NCBI GenBank assembly: GCA_002730795.1
Contig: PCAX01000028.1
Location: 1-12,734 of the forward strand
Direction of reading: 5' to 3'
Source of the DNA: Chloroflexota bacterium
GTDB lineage: Bacteria; Chloroflexota; Dehalococcoidia; Lucifugimonadales; Lucifugimonadaceae
Length of the DNA stretch: 12,734 nucleotides
Made by a program: the position numbers and the translations under genes. This document shows positions 1 to 7,800 of the stretch, piece by piece. Below the pieces are notes generated by a model. The model saw nothing but the letters and a program-made list of their open reading frames with translations, did not search any database and was not told the origin of the DNA. How positions within the stretch are numbered: position 1 is the stretch's first letter; each line of letters begins with the position of its first letter.

Positions 1-179
1 TAGACCATGCAAATGATAGAAAAACAATGGGTGCTAAAAAGTATGAAAAAGAGTACCAAAAAGCTGGAGAAGTTGCAATTCAAAATGGTGGTGATTTTCA
101 TGATGATAATGCATATGAAGAAAAAGCAGAAAAATGGGCACGTAGTGAGGTTAAAAAATGGTTGAAAAAATATAAGTAA
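1..179 (+). CDS. 3' end of an unidentified charged protein (partial)
   Basis: An open frame enters from the left edge (first whole codon at position 3) and stops with TAA at 177-179, giving 58 visible residues. They are rich in Lys, Glu and Asp, and the end (EVKKWLKKYK) looks like an amphipathic basic helix. No motif identifies a family. An in-frame ATG lies at 27-29, but no Shine-Dalgarno sequence precedes it, so I read this as the tail of a longer gene cut by the window rather than a 50-residue gene. It reads in the same direction as the nuclease gene, 41 nt upstream of it, and may belong to the same transcript. Function unknown. Confidence 0.6.
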   Translation, partial: DHANDRKTMGAKKYEKEYQKAGEVAIQNGGDFHDDNAYEEKAEKWARSEVKKWLKKYK

Positions 180-209
180 TTTAAGGTTTTTTGAATGATA
201 TATATTAAT

Positions 210-213
210 AAGG
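210..213 (+). promoter_or_regulatory. Shine-Dalgarno site of the nuclease gene
   Basis: AAGG lies 7 nt before the ATG at 221, which supports that start. The rest of the 180-220 gap is AT-rich. I see no convincing sigma70-type promoter, T4 late octamer or terminator in it, so the nuclease is probably transcribed from further upstream. Confidence 0.6.
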
Positions 214-220
214 TTATTTT

Positions 221-556
221 ATGAAACCACGTTCAGCAAAGAACAAAGGAAAAAGACTTCAAAATAAAGTTCGAGATATAATTCTTGAAAAATTCGATAA
301 ATTAGAACCAGATGATGTTCGATCTATTACTATGGGTGATTCTGGTGAAGATATCTTATTATCCCCTGCTGCTCGTAGATTATTTCCATTTAGTGTAGAA
401 TGTAAAAATCAAGAAAAAATTAATATCTGGGAAGCATTAGATCAAGCTGAAGGTAATAGTGGTAATCATATACCATTAGTTATTTTTAAAAGAAATCGTT
501 CTAAAACATATGCTGTTTTAGAATTTGAGGAGTTATTACAATTATTAGATGAATAA
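221..556 (+). CDS. Small PD-(D/E)XK nuclease, Hjc/VRR-NUC-like
   Basis: A 111-residue protein with the single-domain layout of a PD-(D/E)XK nuclease. A basic N-terminal helix (KGKRLQNKVRDIIL, residues 9-22) is followed by the active-site pattern: acidic D44 in GEDILLS, then E60-x-K62 in FSVECKNQ, then Q75 in the next helix (EALDQAE), as in Holliday-junction resolvases and related enzymes. The likely role is metal-dependent cutting of branched or damaged DNA in the infected cell. The motif assignment is visible in the sequence; the substrate is inferred. Its last 8 bp overlap the start of the primase gene, so the two are probably translationally coupled. That places it in a replication/recombination operon with the Mre11-Rad50 fusion, where a resolvase-like enzyme makes sense. 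It could instead be a different repair nuclease of the same fold. Confidence 0.72.
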   Translation: MKPRSAKNKGKRLQNKVRDIILEKFDKLEPDDVRSITMGDSGEDILLSPAARRLFPFSVECKNQEKINIWEALDQAEGNSGNHIPLVIFKRNRSKTYAVLEFEELLQLLDE

Positions 557-1514
557 TATTATATTGAATATTTTGTCAAAGGCATTAGGTTCTACCCATA
601 CAAAATTAAGAAAACAAAATGAGTATATGTTTTGGTCTCCGTTTATTTCTCATTATAAGCCTAAATTACAAATAAATATAAAAAACCAAAAATGGCATTG
701 TTGGGTTTCTAATCAAGGTGGTCATAATTTTTATCAATTATTTAAAGCTGTAGGTGTAAGTGAGAATAGTTGGAGCGATTTAAAAGAATATTTAAATGAG
801 CAAGAAGATTATTATTATGATCAAAAATCAGAAAAAGATGTAAAAAAATTAGTTTCGTTACCTAAAGAATTTAAAAGACTAAATCATATTCATTTCAGCA
901 CACCCATAGAAAAGAGATGTTATAATTTTTTAAAGGAGCGAGGATTTACTAAAGATATCATAGTAAGATATGGTATAGGTTATTGTGAAAGTGGAATTTA
1001 TAGTAATAGAATTATAATACCATCTTATGATAAACATGGTAAGTTAAATTATTTTATAGCACGAGATATCTATGGTGGTGGTATGAAGTATAAAAATCCC
1101 ACGATAAGTAAAAATATAATTTGTTTTGAATTATTTATAAATTGGGATGAACCAATAATATTATGTGAAGGTGTATTTGATGCTATGACAGTAAAAAGAA
1201 ATGCTATTCCATTATTAGGTAAAACAATCCCAAAAAAATTGATGTTGACTTTATTAAATAAAAAAGTAAAAGATGTATATATTATACTTGATAGTGATGC
1301 TCAACCAGATGCATTAAAGATAAGTACTAAGTTAAAATCATATGGTATACAAGTTAGACTAGTATCTTTAGAGGATAAGGATCCAAATGAGGTAGGTTAT
1401 GACAAAATGACAGAAAAAATAGAAAGCACAAAAGAGCTAACATTTTCTGATGTTATTCAATCAAAATTAAAAGGTAAGAAGTTTGAAAAATCAAAAACAT
1501 ATTATAAAAACTAA
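549..1514 (+). CDS. DnaG/T4 gp61-type DNA primase with degenerate zinc finger
   Basis: This 321-residue protein probably makes RNA primers for lagging-strand synthesis at the phage replication fork. Three parts are visible. Residues 25-70 align by eye with the CHC2 zinc-binding domain (SPF at 30-32, WHCW at 49-52, then GGHNFYQLF) but keep only Cys51 of the metal ligands. Residues 120-185 resemble the DnaG polymerase basic domain (RCYNFLKERGF, YGIGY, NRIIIPSYD, ARDIYGG). Residues 200-285 form a Toprim domain with catalytic E207 in ILCEGVFDAMT and D248/D250 in IILDSDAQPDA. The length is near that of T4 gp61, and no helicase domain is fused. The ATG at 549 overlaps the nuclease stop. The nearest GAGGAG is 16 nt upstream, so coupling probably drives initiation. 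The 3' end overlaps the next gene by 32 bp. Primase is the best call; a bare Toprim protein with lost primase activity is the alternative. Confidence 0.86.
   Translation: MNNIILNILSKALGSTHTKLRKQNEYMFWSPFISHYKPKLQINIKNQKWHCWVSNQGGHNFYQLFKAVGVSENSWSDLKEYLNEQEDYYYDQKSEKDVKKLVSLPKEFKRLNHIHFSTPIEKRCYNFLKERGFTKDIIVRYGIGYCESGIYSNRIIIPSYDKHGKLNYFIARDIYGGGMKYKNPTISKNIICFELFINWDEPIILCEGVFDAMTVKRNAIPLLGKTIPKKLMLTLLNKKVKDVYIILDSDAQPDALKISTKLKSYGIQVRLVSLEDKDPNEVGYDKMTEKIESTKELTFSDVIQSKLKGKKFEKSKTYYKN
1469..1474 (+). promoter_or_regulatory. Shine-Dalgarno site that sets a TTG start
   Basis: AAAAGG ends 8 nt before the TTG at 1483-1485, inside the primase gene. The next in-frame ATG of the Mre11-Rad50 frame is at residue 68, beyond the first two catalytic motifs, so it cannot be the start. 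This site therefore supports initiation at the TTG. Confidence 0.6.
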
Positions 1515-4500
1515 TTTAAATGCAGTAAAAAGAATATATCATATATCGGACATACAAATACGAAATCTGCATCGTCATTCCGAATTTGAAGATGTGTTTA
1601 ATAAATTATATGAAATAATAAAAAAGAATCCTGAAGATAGTGTAGTTTATATAGGCGGTGATATCGCACATAGTAAAACTGAAATGTCGCCAGAATTGGT
1701 AGATCAATTATCAAGATTATTCAAAAATCTTTCTGATATTGTTCCAACTATTATTATAGCAGGAAACCACGACTGTAATTTAAATAATACACATAGGCTT
1801 GATGTTCTTACACCAATTGTAGAGAATCTTAATCATCCAAATTTATATTATTTTAAAGATAGTGGTGTTTATAATTTTGCAGATATAACATTTGTAGTAT
1901 GGGATGTTTGGGATACAGAAGAGAATTATATTCAAGCAAAAGATGTAGAAGGAGATACTAAAGTATTATTATATCACGGTACTGTTGATCAATCAGCTAC
2001 AGATTTAGGATTTAAGTTACCATCTAAAGTTAAATTAGAAAGTATGGATGGATATGATATGGTTTTGCTTGGGGATATTCATAAAATGCAAACATTACAA
2101 GAATATGATAATGTTAATAAAAAGCCCCACGTAAGATATTGTGGTAGTCTTGTTCAACAAAATTATGGTGAAGCGGTGTATGGGCACGGAGTATCTGTAT
2201 GGGATGTGAAGAATAGAAAGTTTGAACATATTGAAATACCAAATGATTATGGATATGCTACTCTTGATATTATTGATGGAAATTTACCAAAAGATTGGGA
2301 TGCCCTTCCAGAGAAAGGAAGGTTACGGTTACGATGTAAAAATACAACTGAAACTCAAATAAAAAAAGTGCTTTCTATTGTTAAAGATAAATATCCTAAA
2401 TTAACAGAGAGTAAACTTTATAAAGTAGATAGTGTTATTAATTTAGGAGATGAAGCTAAAAAGATTAGTATAGGAGATGTATCTAACGTAGATTATCAAA
2501 ATAAATTAATATTAGATTATATTAAAAAAGAATTTTTTATAGATGATAATCTTGAAATACAATTACAAGAAATAAATAATGAGTTAAATCAAATTTTACC
2601 AGAAGAAGATATTCAAAGGAATATTAATTGGAAAATTAAAAAGTTTGAATTTGATAATATGTTTTCTTATGGTAAAACTAATATAGTTGATTTTACTAGA
2701 TTAAGTGGTATAATAGGAATTTTTGCTCCAAATGCAAGTGGTAAATCATCATTATTAGATGCACTATCTTTTTGTTTATTTGATACTTGTAGTAGAGCAT
2801 TTAAAGCTGATATGATATTGAACAATAAAAAATCAGATTTTAGATGTAAACTTAATATAGAAATAGATGGAACAGATTATTATGTTGAAAGAAAAGGAAA
2901 ACGACTTTTAAATGGGCATGTTAAAGTAGATGTTAACTTTGAACGTTGGGATACAGAGTTACAACAAATGGTTTCTATGAATGGTGATCAAAGGAGAACT
3001 ACAAACAATAATATTCGTAGAGTATTAGGAACATATGACGATTTTATTTTAACTACATTGTCTACTCAAAATAATTCATCAGGAGTATTCATAGATAAAA
3101 CTCAGAAAGAAAAGAAAGAATTATTAGCTCAATTTATGGGTATTGGGGTGTTTGATAAATTATATCAAATGGCAAGTGAGAGAGTTAAAGAAGAATCTGT
3201 TTTACTAAAAAACTTTCAACAATCTAATTATGAAGATGAATTAACTGAAGCTAGAAGTCAATTGAAATCTAATAAAATTGATCTGAAGTTAATTGATGAA
3301 AAGTTAAGTGAGTATGAAGAACAAAAGGAAAAGTTTGAAGAATCTAAAAAAGAATTTACTTCTAAATTAAAACCAATAGAAGATGTAAAAGATATTGAAA
3401 AATTAAAAGAAGAATTAAATATATTAAAAGATGAAACAGGTATATTAAGAGATCAATATATTTCATTAGAAAAATCTATAGTTAATACAAAAGAATTATT
3501 GGATACTTTAAAAAATAAAAAAATAAAAAAATTAGATATTGAAGAAGTTGGCAATAAAAAACGAGACTTAGAAAATTATGAAAAATTGTTATTAACATTA
3601 GAAAATCAAATAGATGTAGAACAAAAAGCTATAGATAAATTACAGAGTTGGGAATGGAATGAAACGTGTGAAGCTTGTTTAACTAATCCATTTGTAAAAG
3701 ATGCTAAAAATGCAATAGATACTATAACACATAATAAACATTTACAAACTCAATATATAAAAGAGGCTGGAGATTTACGAAAAGTAGTCAAAGAGTATAC
3801 TGAAATACAATCTAAATATGATATTATTACTAAAAGTATATTTGAAGAAGAAGCAAAATTAGAATCAGTACACCATCAAAAAGATGTTATTATTGAAAAA
3901 GGTAAGAATGTTAAACAAAGTAAACAATATGTTTTAAAAGATATAACAAAGTTTGAAAGACAAGAAAAATCTATAAAATTTAATAAAGATATTTTATCTA
4001 AAATAGAGTTAGTAGAATCAGAAATACAAGTGGTAGATTCTAAGATAAAAGATCATACTGCTAAAAAATATAATAGGGGAAAAACAGTAGCTATTTTAGA
4101 AACACAAATAAAAACATTGTTTGATAATATTACTAAAATGGAAGAATTAGAGGATACGATAGGAGCGTATCATTATTATTTACAAGCGGTAAGTAGAGAT
4201 GGAGTTCCATATAATTTAATACAAGATGCACTACCGACTATTGAAGGGGAAGTTAATAATATATTATCACAGATTGTTGATTTCAGCATTATATTTAAAA
4301 TGGATGGTAAGAGTATTAATAACTATATTGTGTATGATGAAGATAATGTGTGGCCTTTAGAATTATCAAGTGGTATGGAAAAATTTATATCATCATTAGC
4401 TCTTAGAGTAGGGTTAATTAATGTTTGTAATTTACCAAGAGGTAATTTTCTCGCTATAGATGAGGGATTTGGAACTATGGATAGTGAAAATTTAAATTCT

Positions 4501-4650
4501 GTTTATAGTTTTTTTCAATATTTAAAATCTCAATTTCAATTTGTTGTTATTGTATCACATATAGAATCTATGAGAGATGCTGTAGATACTTTATTAGAAA
4601 TAAAGAAAGAACATGGATACAGCAATATTAGTTTTGGGAAATCCTCTTAG
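1483..4650 (+). CDS. Mre11-Rad50 (SbcD-SbcC, T4 gp47-gp46) single-chain fusion
   Basis: A 1055-residue DNA end-processing nuclease/ATPase. Residues 17-260 are an Mre11/SbcD metallophosphoesterase: SDIQ (D23), GGD (D60), GNHD (94-97), YHG (H165), GDIH (197-200). Residues 384-1055 are Rad50/SbcC: Walker A FAPNASGKSS (414-423), Q-loop Q529, a charged coiled coil (about 565-720), zinc hook C729-E-A-C732, the returning coil (about 745-890), signature LSSGMEK (961-967), Walker B FLAIDEGFGTMD (989-1000) and H-loop SH (1025-1026). About 40 Lys/Glu-rich residues (345-383) link the halves. In T4 the same activities are the separate gp47 and gp46, transcribed in that order, and resect ends for recombination-dependent replication; here they are one chain with no stop or frameshift. 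The start is TTG. The 5' end overlaps the primase and the 3' end overlaps an antisense RHH gene by 23 bp. Two usual Mre11 metal-ligand positions are altered (Q25, D198). Confidence 0.95.
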   Translation: MKNQKHIIKTNLNAVKRIYHISDIQIRNLHRHSEFEDVFNKLYEIIKKNPEDSVVYIGGDIAHSKTEMSPELVDQLSRLFKNLSDIVPTIIIAGNHDCNLNNTHRLDVLTPIVENLNHPNLYYFKDSGVYNFADITFVVWDVWDTEENYIQAKDVEGDTKVLLYHGTVDQSATDLGFKLPSKVKLESMDGYDMVLLGDIHKMQTLQEYDNVNKKPHVRYCGSLVQQNYGEAVYGHGVSVWDVKNRKFEHIEIPNDYGYATLDIIDGNLPKDWDALPEKGRLRLRCKNTTETQIKKVLSIVKDKYPKLTESKLYKVDSVINLGDEAKKISIGDVSNVDYQNKLILDYIKKEFFIDDNLEIQLQEINNELNQILPEEDIQRNINWKIKKFEFDNMFSYGKTNIVDFTRLSGIIGIFAPNASGKSSLLDALSFCLFDTCSRAFKADMILNNKKSDFRCKLNIEIDGTDYYVERKGKRLLNGHVKVDVNFERWDTELQQMVSMNGDQRRTTNNNIRRVLGTYDDFILTTLSTQNNSSGVFIDKTQKEKKELLAQFMGIGVFDKLYQMASERVKEESVLLKNFQQSNYEDELTEARSQLKSNKIDLKLIDEKLSEYEEQKEKFEESKKEFTSKLKPIEDVKDIEKLKEELNILKDETGILRDQYISLEKSIVNTKELLDTLKNKKIKKLDIEEVGNKKRDLENYEKLLLTLENQIDVEQKAIDKLQSWEWNETCEACLTNPFVKDAKNAIDTITHNKHLQTQYIKEAGDLRKVVKEYTEIQSKYDIITKSIFEEEAKLESVHHQKDVIIEKGKNVKQSKQYVLKDITKFERQEKSIKFNKDILSKIELVESEIQVVDSKIKDHTAKKYNRGKTVAILETQIKTLFDNITKMEELEDTIGAYHYYLQAVSRDGVPYNLIQDALPTIEGEVNNILSQIVDFSIIFKMDGKSINNYIVYDEDNVWPLELSSGMEKFISSLALRVGLINVCNLPRGNFLAIDEGFGTMDSENLNSVYSFFQYLKSQFQFVVIVSHIESMRDAVDTLLEIKKEHGYSNISFGKSS

Positions 4651-4804
4651 AAGGTAATTTATTACCATAAACAATCTTTTTTGATTGTAATTCCAAAATT
4701 AAAGAAGTTAATACTGCAGACATTGTAGTAAAATTTTCTTTAGCAAAACGCTCCAAAATAGTCTTTACAGACTCATCTAACGTAAAATTATATCTTTTTT
4801 TCAT
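4628..4804 (-). CDS. Small ribbon-helix-helix (RHH/CopG-like) DNA-binding regulator
   Basis: A 58-residue protein read from ATG at 4804-4802 to TAA at 4630-4628. It has the RHH pattern: a basic N-terminal strand (KKRYNFTL, residues 2-9), helix A (about 10-24, ESVKTILERFAKEN), a short turn (FTTMS, with Thr/Ser capping the next helix), and helix B (about 28-41, AVLTSLILELQ). A basic tail (KLPSKRISQN) follows. RHH proteins dimerise and insert the strand pair into the DNA major groove, usually at inverted or tandem repeats, and often repress their own or neighbouring genes. A stop codon sits directly before the ATG, and GGA lies 7 nt upstream as a weak Shine-Dalgarno. The gene is convergent with and overlaps the Mre11-Rad50 gene, and is divergent from the giant structural gene, with an inverted repeat between them. 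The fold is well supported by pattern; the target is inferred. Confidence 0.75.
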   Translation of the reverse strand: MKKRYNFTLDESVKTILERFAKENFTTMSAVLTSLILELQSKKIVYGNKLPSKRISQN

Positions 4805-4814
4805 TTATACATCC

Positions 4815-4820
4815 ATTATA
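4815..4820 (-). promoter_or_regulatory. Possible -10 box (TATAAT) for the RHH gene
   Basis: Read on the minus strand this is a perfect TATAAT, preceded by GTG. It lies only 10 bp from the ATG, so transcription would begin about 4 nt upstream of the start codon and exclude the GGA Shine-Dalgarno. In such AT-rich DNA this may be chance. On the same strand TATAAGTA (4841 down to 4834) differs by one base from the T4 late octamer and is an alternative promoter. Confidence 0.25.
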
Positions 4821-4825
4821 CACAC

Positions 4826-4833
4826 TATAAATA
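4826..4833 (+). promoter_or_regulatory. T4-type late promoter (TATAAATA) for the giant structural gene
   Basis: This is a perfect match to the T4 late -10 octamer TATAAATA, which in T4 is recognised by the phage sigma factor gp55 and needs no -35 element. It stands 55 bp before the start codon of the structural gene and points toward it, as expected for late virion genes. Transcription would start near 4839, giving a leader of about 50 nt. The match is direct, but TATAAATA-like strings are common in AT-rich DNA, and the gp55 homologue is not in this window. Confidence 0.5.
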
Positions 4834-4836
4834 TAC

Positions 4837-4865
4837 TTATAATAAAGTTTTAATATTTATTATAA
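4837..4865. repeat. Perfect 10-bp inverted repeat, candidate operator
   Basis: TTATAATAAA (4837-4846) and TTTATTATAA (4856-4865) are exact reverse complements separated by the 9-nt spacer GTTTTAATA. The element lies between the divergent RHH and structural genes and covers the expected start of late transcription. It could be an RHH-protein operator in DNA, or a weak A/U hairpin in the leader of the structural mRNA just before its ribosome-binding region. The palindrome is seen directly; the function is inferred. The low complexity of the region raises the chance of coincidence. Confidence 0.6.
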
Positions 4866-4872
4866 ATGAAAT

Positions 4873-4876
4873 GGGA
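4873..4876 (+). promoter_or_regulatory. Weak Shine-Dalgarno site of the giant structural gene
   Basis: GGGA lies 11 nt before the ATG at 4888, a little far for ideal spacing. An in-frame TAA at 4885-4887 immediately precedes that ATG, and the next in-frame ATG is at residue 133, so 4888 is the best start despite the modest site. Confidence 0.4.
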
Positions 4877-4887
4877 CAACTATTTAA

Positions 4888-7800
4888 ATGGCATTATTCA
4901 AGAAAACAGTTAAAAAACAGAATTTAGATCAAGTTCAAGTATTTATTGAGGATACAGATAATAAATATTTTAAAATCCTTGATGCTCCAGATATTATACC
5001 TACTGGTAGATCATCTATATTAATTGATGGTTCTCCCGCGCTAAAAAGAGAAACAGATATATTATTTGAATTAATTGATATAACTGGTAAACCCGTATAT
5101 GTAAATCCAATACGAAATTATTTAGAAGGTACTTCAAGAAGATTAAGTATAGAAGTATATGAAGATGTTACTCCTGGAATAGCAACTTTAACATTACTTG
5201 GTGAAATAAATCCAAATCCAGAACAGAATGATGGATTAGTTATTCCAGAAGAATTTCAAGATGTATATAATGTTCGTTATCAAATGGAAATAATGATAGA
5301 TCCATCTTCACCGAATAATGAAAAGATTTTATTTTTAAGAGCACCAAAGTTATCAATATCTGAAACAATGTTACAAGAAGTAATACCTAAAACAGGACAA
5401 AAAGAAGTAAATGTTTTAGTGAGCGGAAGTCTTTCTGGATCACGAATACCTGCTGGAGTCCGACAATTTTTAAATCCAAATTTAATAGCACATTCTGATT
5501 TAGAACTTCGATTTATTAATAATACAAAACCTACTGGAGTTTTAAGAAATAACAAATTTACAGTTGATTTAATAGCAGATGCAGTAGGACCGATAAATAA
5601 TGTAGAATATGAATGGGGAGATTCTACAACTGATAGTTTTGATCCACAAACTACTAATGGCTCTCATACATATACTAAAGCTCAGACGTATACTGTTAGA
5701 GCTACTGGAAATTCACCGTTTGGTGGTGGGGCTAAAGATAACGTTATAGTTACGGTATCACCACCTGCTACACCAAAAGCTGGTATGTTTGTATCTAATG
5801 GTGTTTTAAACGAAGCACAATCAGGAGAAGCACAATATTTAACTGGAAGTTTAGAAACTTCTACAAACCCACTTTTTACAAAAGCAAGATTTAGATTCAC
5901 AGATAGAAGTATATATTCTGCTAGTGCAGATGATGCTTCAAATCCTGATGATAATATTGATGATACAACATTTCAATGGGATTTTGGAGATGGTAGAAGT
6001 TTAGTAGTTACAGGTTCCGCAGGTAAAAGAGTAATACATGAATATAGTGAAAGTGGAGATTATACAGTTACTCATACTGTAGGAAATAATTATAATACTC
6101 AAACTAATAGTACTGCTCAAACTGTAAAAGTTCACCCAACGCCGGCAGTAGCAGATTTTTCTCAATCAAACTCATTAGTTAATACAGATGTAAATTTTAA
6201 TGTTACTTCAAGTGCAACAGTTGGTACTGGTTTAAGTCTTGATAAATTCCATTGGTATTTTGAAAAAGCACAAATAACTGGTAGTCAATTTATAAATTAT
6301 GCACCTAATAATATATTTGGAAGTGCTTTAAGTGGATTTTGGGACGGATATTCTGTAGGTAATGCAAGTGTAACCAGACAATCTTCAGTAGCATATAGTG
6401 GTTCAAATGCTATAGCACAAGTTTCAAATGCAGCTGATAGCTATTTTGGACATTATAGAGGAAGTAGTACTGCTGCACTCGCACCAGCAACTCAATCGGA
6501 TGGATTTACAGTTAGTGCTTATGCCAAAGCTGATTCTGAGAATACATTTGCTTATTTGTCATTGTATGGATTAGATGCAAACTATGAAACAATTGGTGAA
6601 GAAGGAGATGTACATCAAAATATAGTAGTAGGTGATCTAATTAAAATCAATAGTAGTGATTGGACAAAACTTAGTGTACATAGTAGATTTTTACATCCAG
6701 GAACAAAATATGCTTCATTTAGAGTTGGAGCAAAAAATTCAAGCGGCAAAACAATTTATTGGGATGGATTTCAACTATTCCCAACATCAGTAACAGGGTC
6801 AGCAGTTTCTGCATCATATGGTGCAGGGGGCAATTTTGATATTGAACATTATGTAGTTGATACAGCAGGAAGAAAATCAAATACAGTTATAAAACAAAGT
6901 GTTAGTAATGCAGTTACACCAAGACCTCATGTAACTTCAAATGTAACATCTGGAACGGCACCACTTACAGTTACATTTACTGAAGATGGTGAAGGAAGTC
7001 CAACCAGTCAAAAATTATTTACTGGAGTTAGTGAAGTAGAAATGAGTGCTTCAGGACAAACTACAACTGCTACATATTCAACTCAAGGAAATTTTAAACC
7101 CAGAATTGTAGCTAATTGGTCTGGTGGTACAAAAGAATTTAAGGGACAACCGATAACTGTAAATACAGCAGTACCACTTATAACATCTATTTCAGGTTCA
7201 ACCGCAGTTACTGCAAGTCAAGCGTTTACACTTATAGTTTCTGCAAGTTCAACTACAGAGAGTGAAAAGTATATTGACGAGATGTCAATTGCTTGGGGAG
7301 ATGCTACGAGTGATTTTGTGGAATATGGTGATGGTATAACTGGAGGGGTATCATTTGATGGTAATGATGAATCTACTACTTCTTTAACACATGCATATGG
7401 TGCATCTGGTGCTTATACTGCAAGTGTAGTTGTTAAAGATTCAAATGGTAAATCTAGTACGAGCAGTTCTTTATTTGTTGATGTAGTAGGGGCAGCAGTT
7501 CCAGTATTAGCTGATACCGATATAATGATTGATGATTTAGAAACAATTCACGAAGCAACGGCGTCTCTTGCAATTGGACTGCACGATTTAAGAACAACAG
7601 CAAACAGACAATACTATAGTACGAATAGAGTTAGGTTAACTTCTTATACTTGGAGTTTACACGATACCAATTATGATGAGATTTATGTAATTGGAAATGG
7701 AAGGAGTACTCAATTTATTGCGGATGATGTAGACTTTAAAGCAATTGGTTTAACAGTTGGTGCCCCAGGTGTAAGTAGTAATACCGCATATTATAATATT

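Noticed and set aside
4671..4688. Hairpin ACAATC-T6-GATTGT as a terminator for the Mre11-Rad50 gene
   Set aside because: The stem is only 6 bp, the run of T is in the loop rather than after the stem, and the site is inside the RHH coding region.
4866..4913. Upstream 15-codon frame starting ATG AAA TGG ahead of the structural gene
   Set aside because: It has no Shine-Dalgarno of its own and overlaps the real start; nothing distinguishes it from chance.
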